From the NCBI RefSeq assembly GCF_000002985.6, contig NC_003282.8, positions 9,052,001-9,116,000 of the forward strand: DNA of 64,000 nucleotides. Reading direction: 5' to 3'. The notes beneath the pieces were generated by a model, which saw only the letters and a program-made list of their open reading frames with translations, ran no database searches and was not told the origin of the DNA. The position numbers and the translations under genes are program-made. Below are positions 1 to 10,600 of this stretch, piece by piece (position 1 is the stretch's first letter; the number at the start of each line of letters is the position of its first letter). This DNA is from Caenorhabditis elegans (taxonomy: Eukaryota > Nematoda > Chromadorea > Rhabditida > Rhabditidae).

Positions 1-3000
1 GTGTCGAACTGTAGTTTGTGTCTAGACACATGTGGATTGAAGAAGATGAAACAAAACAGACAATAGAGGTGGAGACTTGTGAATAAGGATGGTGCAACAC
101 GTTTCAAGATCCCCTATCCAAGTGCATTAATATTTTTAAAAAAATATATCGTTCTTTGTGGATTTATTTGCACCGTTGTCTTTTTAAAATTATATTTTTG
201 TTATTATTAGGGATGGCAATAAATGCTCCTCTCAAACTTTATTTCATTTTATTTTATTTCGAATTCAACTCATACTCAAATTCACTAACTTAAATTAACT
301 GTCGCAATCGACGAATTATTCATTTGGGTCGCTACAATTGTTGCTGGAAGCCACCTCTAGTTAGTAGCACTAGTAGTACTTTTCTATGAAGTCATTCAGT
401 ATAATCAGAAAGATGCCAGACTACCATCAATAACACCACCTGAATATAAACTGTTCAAGTATACGTCAAGTCCACGCTGGATTTCTAAAAAAAGTCATTA
501 TTCTGATATTTAGCTTGGGACTTACCCCTGGAAACGTGGGAGCTTCAATCTTCAAAGTAAGCAAATATCGAACTTCTCTTTAAAATAAAACAGAAATACC
601 AAGCAGTTTCAATGATTCAATGATTCCGTTTTCATGATAAAACTTTTTAATTAGACTTGCTCATGACTGTAATATATAAATAATGCTTGTTTGGAACCAA
701 AAATGTTATGAAATTCCAGCTAACTGGTAATTTTTAATCGCAGTTCCTATTTTCAATTTCATTCAATTTCATGATAGTCTAATTGGCCTTCTTCCTCGTT
801 TATTCATTGCATCTTTCCCAAAACATCAATCCTCAGAGTTTCAAATCCTCAATACGTTCCCTACAAATACTACATATTTCGCCGGTTATTGGTTCACTAG
901 AAAATGACGTCCTTGTAGATTTTAATCAATTTTCTTTTTCTAAAAATATAGAACACATTTTCTTGTTTAATATTTTCCATTAAAAAACACAAATATTTCA
1001 ATAGATGCTCAAATATTTCTTCATAGCCTACACGTGTATCTTGTAGACACATAAGAGACGAATGTCCTTGCTATCCAAGATTTAAATCAGACTCATTCAT
1101 TTGCGTCCCTTAAAACAGTACTTCTTGTTTAATTCCAGAAATAAAATTTTGCCCATTCCGATTTGTGATTCAATGATCTGTTTGCCACGGACTTGTCAAA
1201 TTTATTTATTTGAATATTCCTCTCTATTTTTAATTTTTAAAATATATTACAAAACGTATAGAAGTACTGAATAGTTGGGGATAAAATAATTATAAAACTT
1301 TTAACATTAAAAAGTTTTCCACAGTTTTCTATCTAAAATTATTGTGAACACAGTTGCTCGCGATATTGCAAGATTGCTGTTTATACTTTAATTTGTTACT
1401 TTTACAATTCGAAATAACTTCAAAAAACTCATGTATTTTTTTACAAAATTTACCGTAATTTTCCTAGATAACTTTTTTATTCGCTTGTTATACGTTTTTC
1501 ATTCTTGTGCACACTACACATGCAAACGCGTTTAGGAAAATTAATATTTTGCACAGACCCCTTTCGTATTCCAAGAAACGCCACCTGAAACCTTTATTTT
1601 GCTCTTTAATCAGATAAAAGTGTGTTTTGATGATGTAAGTCGGTGTGTCTGAATTGTGATATGTCTTGGAATAAGTTGAAAAGCAGGCGGCTGCGGGTGG
1701 TGTGCGGTGGTGGCGGTGGTGGATGTCCAGCCATGGGTACATAGTACACTCTCACCACGCATAATAAGAGACCGATAGAGGAAAAATATTTCAGAACAAG
1801 AATCATTTTCAAGTGAGACTTTAATGAGGAGTGTACAACGTAGTGCGCGCGTATGGGAAATGCATGAACTTTGACACATGAGATGATAAAAGGACATGTA
1901 GACAACATGTCAGAAAACATATTTGTTCAAGCTAAGGCTTGGAAAACTGTTTCAACAATATTTGATTTTTAAGGTGAAATTAAACTATATTTCAAAAATG
2001 CATGTCCGAATTAGAAATTCCACGGGGTGCAATTTGCCTTGCTTTTTCCCTCGCGTACTCGCCGGACACTAGAAACAAAAAAAGATCCCAATTGTTGAAA
2101 AACCTTGTTGTTTTCTTATGGGGATAAAATATAATAATAATTAATTTCTAGAGTTTCCGTCTTCCTCAGCATTTGCTCACAGTCTCTACTGAAATTATTT
2201 AGCGGAATCAGATAATATGGCACTTTTTTTACTTTTAAATTACATATACATACATATAAAACATGCTTTCGTGTCTTAATTATCAACATTTCTAGAATTA
2301 AAATCATCGGCTCATTTGCTAACAACGTGTAGCTTGAACTGCAAAGTCTAGTGGAAAATATCAAAGTTTGATGTGTTAGATAAGAGCCCAGAAGCCAAAA
2401 TTTCTCACTTTTTCTAAAATAGGGTGGTCAGCAGTTGTTCGAGATCATTGCAGGTGTTTTACGCTTTCTACATTTTTTCAAAAACATTTTGGTAGATTTG
2501 CACTCTTCAAAGTTGCTGCTAATTCTTTAGCCTATCTTTGTATTGCCAATATCTTTACAAATTAATTTTTATAAAGTTAGCCACAAAAAATTTAGCAAAT
2601 CACATGCCCAATTTTTGGAGGTTATCTTCCTGTTGCATAATTTGATTTTGAGAATGAAAAAAAATTGTATTTTAAAAAATGCGATCTATCAGCTTTTGCC
2701 AATATACCGGTTTGAATTTTCTCTGAAATCAGAACTATCAGAAATTTGCTCCTCCCAATTTTGAGCAAATCAGTTGAGGTGTATGGTTTTAAATTTCAGT
2801 CTACTTTTGGTTTTTTAAAGAAAATCACCATTCAGTCTTTAAATTACTCGTTTTGAAAAAAAATCACAAACCACAAAAACCGAATTTCTAATTTTCTCCA
2901 TTTGCCAAATCCACATTGTTTTCTCAGAACTATTCAAACTTTATCTTAATTATCAGTCTTTTCCCCAAATTTTCCTTGAATTGTACAACAAATATGTTTG

Positions 3001-4945
3001 TTTCTATCCGAAAAAAACACGAATCTTATCACAACGTTACACAGACTCCGCCCAAGTGTACGACAGTGTTAAAATGAGTAAGCGACACGAACACAAATCA
3101 CAAGAAGTTAAGCGAATAAGTGAACTTGAACATAGATTTGTGTGGTCTTTTATGTTTCTTTCGTTGGTCATAGACATGCAAAAAGAAGGAGATAAAACGT
3201 CATTGAATAGGTGAACAACTGTGCGGGCAGACAAGATTTTGGAAATTTTATCTTTTGAGGATGTTCCAAAGCAGTACTAGTTATTTTTGGATTTAATTCC
3301 AAGGCAGCGTCGGCTTTTTCCTGAACTGCTTTTTCCGAACTTTAAAACGTTTATTTATATTTTGATGAGGATTGGTCATTTCTGTGATTTGTTCCTTTAT
3401 TTAAACAGCAGCCTCAGACATATGGGGCGATAATATCTTTTGCAGACTGCACAAAACGCGCGAAAGTGGGTGATTCCCAACATTGAAACCCGATTTTCAA
3501 AAAACAAATCGTCACTATTCTCAAACATATCATTGATTATTTCTTTGATTTCTGAACTTTTGATCTTTCTTCTAATTATGGGCCGGTATTTTCTTCACTG
3601 GGTTCTTACAAAATTATTAACACTCTAACTTCAAATCTGTCGTATCCAGATACCTCTCAGTCGGTAGTCAGCTTTTAGAAAATATTCAAAATGATTATTT
3701 TATAGGTGCCAATACGCCTAGTAGACTATTACAAAGCTTAGTCGACTTCTAAAAAATTTCAGATAGGGAATTTCGGTAGAATATCAGCTCAGCAAGTACA
3801 TGTTTTTTCTCAATGTAACTTGTTGGAAAATAAGCGACTTGTTTCAGCTTTTAAGTAGAAATGGGTTTATTTTTTTATTTTTTGAAACTGCAATTCATTT
3901 GATCCCTGCATTTTTGTCAAAGACTAGCATATTTTACCTAAACATATCCAAAATAATTTTCTAGCTACAACGTCATAACCAGGTTCTGTGGTCACTACAA
4001 TAATGATGTAAAATAAACTTAATTACTAATGTTTTGTAGTTTAGGCTTTTCCGATACCAGGCTTTATATTTCTGTAAAAATTTGATCACTGAATTAATTT
4101 ACAGAAAGGAAATTAATATTAGTGCAATTCACGCGACTTATGTGATCAAAAAACTTGGTTATGTATTTTTGTAGAATCATACCTATAAGTCTGTTATTTT
4201 TTACAATAGGAAAGAAATAATTACGATATCATTCATCATCTATCTGTATACAACTATTTTGTAAAGGAAATTTACTACAACTAGATTCATGTTTTGAGTC
4301 TGATTGGCTGAACCATGAAGCATGCCTAAAAAGCGCCACCCCTTTTTGTTTTTTTATAGAAAGGAGAGCCTTATTTTTGCACTAGTTAAATTCAAATTGA
4401 GTGCCAAAAACAGTAAACTCAAATTTAAACGACCAATAAACTAAAATACTCAATTGATTACTAGATGATTATGATTGTGAGCACAAACGAGAGACAATTA
4501 ATTCTTAAGTTATAAGCAACCAACAATTATTTAAAACCTCCTAAATTTTTTACCTTTTATTTTGGAAGATAACCCCTATAAATTGTAAATGCAAAAGCTG
4601 TTTAAAGACGGTGTTCTTGTACTTTCGTACTATAATCTATCGGATGAGCCAGATGGTATTTAATTAAATATTGGCTGTGAGCATTGTTTCTGATATATCT
4701 TTTACAATAGATATTGTTTACGCAACTAGATTGTATGAAACAAGAGTTCAAAAGTTCAATACATATAATCAATTTTTAGAGAAAATTAAAAAATTTAGAA
4801 ATTTATGTAGACACAAACTTTACGTATTTATTTATGGTATTTTATTGGTATCCCATTTTTGAAACAATAAAATCAATTTTTAGCTAAAATAAGCAATATT
4901 TGCACCTTAGTTCCCTTAAATTCTTTTCGCACTTTAAAATTCCTC
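1..4945. other. AT-rich intergenic DNA, no supported gene
   Basis: No reading frame here is joined to plausible splice sites with protein-like composition. The longest frames are under about 105 codons and are rich in F, K, N, S and L, as expected for AT-rich noise. One short frame at 3074-3214 (46 codons from an ATG, charged N-terminal half) is the only one I would glance at again. Homopolymer T/A tracts are frequent, as usual in worm intergenic DNA. Confidence 0.6.
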
Positions 4946-4954
4946 AAATTTTCC
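4946..4954 (+). repeat. Left 9-bp target-site duplication
   Basis: AAATTTTCC directly abuts the left tip of the palindromic element and is repeated in the same orientation at 10592-10600. Arm identity stops exactly at these positions, so the two copies mark the insertion boundaries. Confidence 0.85.
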
Positions 4955-4974
4955 GGCAAACCCTCATTAACTAA

Positions 4975-5205
4975 TAGTCTAATTTACTAAATCACTCGTT
5001 TACGTAAGTGGCACATTTACTTCGACGTCTAATTTACTAGCGATTTCACTTTCTCTCGTTTACTGAAAAAGAGTTCATTTACTTCAAGGTCTAATTTACT
5101 CATTTTTTACTCTCAGTCATTTACTAAGAAATAGTTCATTTACTTTGAACTCAGATTTACTAACTTGCTGACATTTTCTAATTTACTACTGTTTTGGTAT
5201 ATTTT
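4975..5205 (+). repeat. Subterminal degenerate tandem repeats of the palindromic element
   Basis: Three to four imperfect copies of a unit of about 50-62 bp. Each unit starts near GTCTAATTTACT, has CGTTTACT or CATTTACT in the middle, and ends near CATTTACTTCGAC. The same array is mirrored at about 10341-10571 in the right arm. Subterminal repeats are commonly where a transposase binds; that role is inferred here. Confidence 0.6.
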
Positions 5206-5435
5206 TACATTTATGTAGTTTCAACATATGATGTTTCTTAGAGTTTTCATTTAAAAAATACCATGCGATATCCTAAAATGAATTCGTTTTTTGAACATGG
5301 TAGTTCTACTGTACCAAAATTTTTTACTTAATATTGTTTTCAGAACAAACTAGGAAAACAACGACATTCGCACGTTTTTTTTTCAATATCTGATTAGTTG
5401 TGAACCAAAAAATTCATACAGCATTCCAATTCAGG

Positions 5436-5492
5436 GATATGTGTCAAACATTTCAAATTTCACCAGTCGTTGGCCGAGCCGGAGGCGGCTGG
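5436..5492 (+). mobile_element. Helitron-type 3' end nested in the left palindrome arm
   Basis: The sequence TGTGTCAAACATttcaaatt, followed by CCAGTCGTTGGCCGAGCCGG and ending in CGGCTGG before a T, aligns with the 3' terminus of the minus-strand element at 13983. It has the same lead-in, the same CCAGTCGTT, and the same CGGCTGG|T end, but a different and weaker hairpin. The mirror copy lies at about 10054-10110. It is probably a Helitron remnant carried inside the palindromic transposon. Confidence 0.5.
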
Positions 5493-6210
5493 TTAGATAA
5501 TGTAGGACTATGTTTACTTGGTTACTTTCATACATTTTCTTGCCAAATTCGGTGCTTTCGATAAGCCAAACCCGACATTCCTTGGACCTCTGAACAATAA
5601 AACACCCTGTTTTAAAACGGATGTATCTAATTCTAGAATTGAGGTATCAAAAAGTCAGCAACTACAACCTTGTCGAGCTTAAAACAATAAACGTTTTCAT
5701 AGTTGAAAGTATCAGTTCATCTTTATCGAGAACTGAGATATGGTTGAGCTAGAATATCTCCAAATCTAGAATATTTCGGCCATCTTTTGGGGCTCACATC
5801 TTCACAGTCACTGAAGATAACTGAAAGGGACCTACTAACATAATGTGTGTCACATTATTGCCAACAACATTTCAGTTGACCACATTTTATTAATTCAAAC
5901 GCCAACAGAGTTATGAGTCTTTGAAAGTTAGACGTATATATTCTCAATCAACTCTAATTTACAAGGGAAGTCTTTGAAGGCGCCTGTAGAATTTGGGTTT
6001 TCATATTGAAATTCCGATAGAAGAGTGTTAGTTATGATCTCTCCGAAAAAATTAGCTGCCCCCGTCACGTTTCAGCAAAGTTATGACGTTTTGAAATTTC
6101 AGCTTTGAACACCATTGAAATCCACTGTCTTACCATGCTATCCACGCAAATCTTATAGTTAGCTTGCGTGACCACCGAAAATGTGACTCCTTCCACATTG
6201 TCCTGAAAAA

Positions 6211-6280
6211 TGACCTCTGTGGCCGAGCTGGGAGTCCGCGCGCCTAGTAAAAATAAAGCTATGGTTCGATTCCTTCTATT
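6211..6280 (+). repeat. tRNA-like A/B-box module, left arm (mirror at 9266-9335, minus)
   Basis: TGGCCGAGCTGGGAG (6220-6234) resembles a tRNA A box of the Leu/Ser type, and GGTTCGATTCC (6263-6273) matches a B box. Together they form an internal polymerase III promoter layout. The flanks do not pair into an acceptor or T stem, so this is not an intact tRNA. It looks like a tRNA-derived fragment inside the transposon. The right arm carries the exact mirror copy on the other strand. Confidence 0.55.
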
Positions 6281-7157
6281 TTTGAAATTTTTTTGCAAGT
6301 TGAATAAAGTTGTAAAACACCTATTTCAAACATTTTTACACACTTTCAAAGTGATTTTATTCTTTTTCGGGAACTTAGAATCATTTTCCGAACTTTTTGG
6401 AAAATTTAATTTTTTCATTTTTTTTTCTCGAAATTTCTTGATCAACTCCAAGCAAATAATAGAAAATTTTTTATTTTTTTAAAAATGTATGAAATTGCTA
6501 TTTTATTGTTCAGAAGTGTATGAAACGTACATTATACAAGTTTTAGCTCTCTATTCACAAGTAAACCATCGAAATGATCTGCATTTCATTAATTATGTGC
6601 AAAATATTTACCAACTTTGAAGTTTCATAACTTCGTTGAGATGAATTATTTGAAAAAATGATCAACTAACAAATTGTTTGTTGAGTGATAATAAACAACG
6701 TTATAGTTATACACTTTTCGATACCTTCAGCCACCAAAAAGTTGTGACCGTTTTCCAGAACCCAATGTTAATAGAAAAACCAGCTAAAAAAACATTGCAT
6801 TTTTCTATAACATCTGATCAAATTTTGAAAAGTTTTCAAAAAAAGTTTTGAAAAAAATTTTGAAAATTTTTGTAAGGGTACCCTTTGGATTTTTTTTTCA
6901 TAAATCGAAAAAAAACATTGAAACCTAAAAAAACCAAATGTTTTTGACACTATCGCCAACAACATTTCAGTTGGACACATTTTATTGCAAAATCTCATTG
7001 CCAACTATCCTATGCTGAAACCTTTGAAATATGCTTATGCTGACGTTTTGAATATGCTTATGTTGACGTGCGCTTATGCTGACAAGAGCTCTCACGAGAA
7101 TTTCGTGATCCAAAAAACACATTGAAAGCTTATATCAGGACACTTGACGATGTAAAA

Positions 7158-7235
7158 GAAAACTAAACCTATCCAGATTCGAACCAGCAATGACTGTATC
7201 TGAAGACCGTGCCCTTAACCACTACACCAAAAGGG
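7158..7235 (-). repeat. Second tRNA-like A/B-box module, left arm
   Basis: Read on the minus strand, this has TGTAGTGGTTAAGGGC (A-box-like) followed about 30 nt later by GGTTCGAATCT (B-box-like). The sequence around the B box does not form the five-pair T stem and the anticodon arm does not pair, so it is not a functional tRNA. The mirror copy is at 8311-8388 on the plus strand. Confidence 0.55.
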
Positions 7236-8310
7236 CGAGAGGTGCGCGCGTTCTCAAGGAATATATGAAATCAGTCAAGCTGTAAGATAACTAGAGCTTC
7301 TCTCGATTGGAAGATATCTAGTACTTGAAAATGTGTTCATAAAGATTGGAACTACTACAGAATAAGTCATTAAGTTATTTTCTGTTCCTATTGTTCAGTT
7401 TCTACAAGAAATCCATTCCACATTGACTTTTATTGTGAATTTGAACCTTCCGTTGGCCTAAAATACTTCTGGAGAGCTACTTTTTTCGAGAGTATTCTTA
7501 AGTCTTCTACAAATTCAACTTGTTGGAAAATCGGGAACTTCTCTGATTCCTCGAAAATACTGTTGTTTAAAAAAAAATTTTGGCCTAAATTTTTTCCCTC
7601 AAAAACACCTTCATTCTGGTATTTTCTAGGAGCATATGTCATCTGTATTGTTTAATAATTTTTTTTGCTTCAAAAGCTCTGTTTTTGTGCTAAAAAAGAA
7701 CTTTTTCGTTGATTTTTGCATTAAAAAATATACAAATGTCGTCGAATTAAATGCACGATACGCAAAGGTACGCAAACACCGATGTGTACCGTACTCCGAA
7801 ATGTTTTTAATTTCCATGTTTTAAATTAGGAAATCGACAAAAAGGAGAGTTTTAAGCACAAAAACAGAGCTTTTGAAGCAAAAAAAAATTATTAAACAAT
7901 ACAGATGACATATGCTCCTAGAAAATACCAGAATGAAGGTGTTTTTGAGGGAAAAAATTTAGGCCAAAATTTTTTTTTAAACAACAGTATTTTCGAGGAA
8001 TCAGAGAAGTTCCCGATTTTCCAACAAGTTGAATTTGTAGAAGACTTAAGAATACTCTCGAAAAAAGTAGCTCTCCAGAAGTATTTTAGGCCAACGGAAG
8101 GTTCAAATTCACAATAAAAGTCAATGTGGAATGGATTTCTTGTAGAAACTGAACAATAGGAACAGAAAATAACTTAATGACTTATTCTGTAGTAGTTCCA
8201 ATCTTTATGAACACATTTTCAAGTACTAGATATCTTCCAATCGAGAGAAGCTCTAGTTATCTTACAGCTTGACTGATTTCATATATTCCTTGAGAACGCG
8301 CGCACCTCTC

Positions 8311-8388
8311 GCCCTTTTGGTGTAGTGGTTAAGGGCACGGTCTTCAGATACAGTCATTGCTGGTTCGAATCTGGATAGGTTTAGTTTT
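8311..8388 (+). repeat. tRNA-like A/B-box module, right arm
   Basis: Mirror copy of the 7158-7235 module. The A-box-like element spans 8319-8335 and the B box GGTTCGAATCT is at 8362-8372. It points away from the palindrome centre, so transcription from the two copies would run outward through both arms. Confidence 0.55.
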
Positions 8389-10591
8389 CTTTTACATCGT
8401 CAAGTGTCCTGATATAAGCTTTCAATGTGTTTTTTGGATCACGAAATTCTCGTGAGAGCTCTTGTCAGCATAAGCGCACGTCAACATAAGCATATTCAAA
8501 ACGTCAGCATAAGCATATTTCAAAGGTTTCAGCATAGGATAGTTGGCAATGAGATTTTGCAATAAAATGTGTCCAACTGAAATGTTGTTGGCGATAGTGT
8601 CAAAAACATTTGGTTTTTTTAGGTTTCAATGTTTTTTTTCGATTTATGAAAAAAAAGTCCAAAGGGTACCCTTACAAAAATTTTCAAAATTTTTTTCAAA
8701 ACTTTTTTTGAAAACTTTTCAAAATTTGATCAGATGTTATAGAAAAATGCAATGTTTTTTAGCTGGTTTTTCTATTAACATTGGGTTCTGGAAAACGGTC
8801 ACAACTTTTTGGTGGCTGAAGGTATCGAAAAGTGTATAACTATAACGTTGTTTATTATCACTCAACAAACAATTTGTTAGTTGATCATTTTTTCAAATAA
8901 TTCATCTCAACGAAGTTATGAAACTTCAAAGTTGGTAAATATTTTGCACATAATTAATGAAATGCAGATCATTTCGATGGTTTACTTGTGAATAGAGAGC
9001 TAAAACTTGTATAATGTACGTTTCATACACTTCTGAACAATAAAATAGCAATTTCATACATTTTTAAAAAAATAAAAAATTTTCTATTATTTGCTTGGAG
9101 TTGATCAAGAAATTTCGAGAAAAAAAAATGAAAAAATTAAATTTTCCAAAAAGTTCGGAAAATGATTCTAAGTTCCCGAAAAAGAATAAAATCACTTTGA
9201 AAGTGTGTAAAAATGTTTGAAATAGGTGTTTTACAACTTTATTCAACTTGCAAAAAAATTTCAAAAATAGAAGGAATCGAACCATAGCTTTATTTTTACT
9301 AGGCGCGCGGACTCCCAGCTCGGCCACAGAGGTCATTTTTCAGGACAATGTGGAAGGAGTCACATTTTCGGTGGTCACGCAAGCTAACTATAAGATTTGC
9401 GTGGATAGCATGGTAAGACAGTGGATTTCAATGGTGTTCAAAGCTGAAATTTCAAAACGTCATAACTTTGCTGAAACGTGACGGGGGCAGCTAATTTTTT
9501 CGGAGAGATCATAACTAACACTCTTCTATCGGAATTTCAATATGAAAACCCAAATTCTACAGGCGCCTTCAAAGACTTCCCTTGTAAATTAGAGTTGATT
9601 GAGAATATATACGTCTAACTTTCAAAGACTCATAACTCTGTTGGCGTTTGAATTAATAAAATGTGGTCAACTGAAATGTTGTTGGCAATAATGTGACACA
9701 CATTATGTTAGTAGGTCCCTTTCAGTTATCTTCAGTGACTGTGAAGATGTGAGCCCCAAAAGATGGCCGAAATATTCTAGATTTGGAGATATTCTAGCTC
9801 AACCATATCTCAGTTCTCGATAAAGATGAACTGATACTTTCAACTATGAAAACGTTTATTGTTTTAAGCTCGACAAGGTTGTAGTTGCTGACTTTTTGAT
9901 ACCTCAATTCTAGAATTAGATACATCCGTTTTAAAACAGGGTGTTTTATTGTTCAGAGGTCCAAGGAATGTCGGGTTTGGCTTATCGAAAGCACCGAATT
10001 TGGCAAGAAAATGTATGAAAGTAACCAAGTAAACATAGTCCTACATTATCTAACCAGCCGCCTCCGGCTCGGCCAACGACTGGTGAAATTTGAAATGTTT
10101 GACACATATCCCTGAATTGGAATGCTGTATGAATTTTTTGGTTCACAACTAATCAGATATTGAAAAAAAAACGTGCGAATGTCGTTGTTTTCCTAGTTTG
10201 TTCTGAAAACAATATTAAGTAAAAAATTTTGGTACAGTAGAACTACCATGTTCAAAAAACGAATTCATTTTAGGATATCGCATGGTATTTTTTAAATGAA
10301 AACTCTAAGAAACATCATATGTTGAAACTACATAAATGTAAAAATATACCAAAACAGTAGTAAATTAGAAAATGTCAGCAAGTTAGTAAATCTGAGTTCA
10401 AAGTAAATGAACTATTTCTTAGTAAATGACTGAGAGTAAAAAATGAGTAAATTAGACCTTGAAGTAAATGAACTCTTTTTCAGTAAACGAGAGAAAGTGA
10501 AATCGCTAGTAAATTAGACGTCGAAGTAAATGTGCCACTTACGTAAACGAGTGATTTAGTAAATTAGACTATTAGTTAATGAGGGTTTGCC

Positions 10592-10600
10592 AAATTTTCC
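10592..10600 (+). repeat. Right 9-bp target-site duplication
   Basis: Second copy of AAATTTTCC, directly after the right tip of the palindromic element and in the same orientation as the copy at 4946-4954. Confidence 0.85.

Larger units (their letters stand above)
4955..10591. mobile_element. 5.6-kb palindromic (foldback) element with 9-bp target duplication
   Basis: The left arm (4955-7691) and right arm (7855-10591) are reverse complements of each other, 2737 bp each. Paired coordinates sum to 15546 at both ends, so there is no net length difference. I found one substitution (near 6890) and two compensating one-base homopolymer differences. The spacer is 163 bp. The element begins GGCAAACCCTCATTAACTAA and ends with its reverse complement. 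The 9-bp direct repeat AAATTTTCC lies just outside both ends (4946-4954 and 10592-10600). A 9-bp duplication is typical of Mutator-like elements (family knowledge); that assignment is inference. No transposase is visible, so it is presumably non-autonomous. Mirrored frames of 60-98 codons occur in the arms but do not look like protein genes. Confidence 0.93.

Noticed and set aside
8311-8388. Genuine tRNA gene
   Set aside because: A and B boxes are present, but the T, anticodon and acceptor stems do not pair.
6065-9481. Mirrored frames of 70-98 codons in the palindrome arms
   Set aside because: Each appears twice only because the arms are inverted copies; composition is F/K-rich noise and none resembles a transposase.
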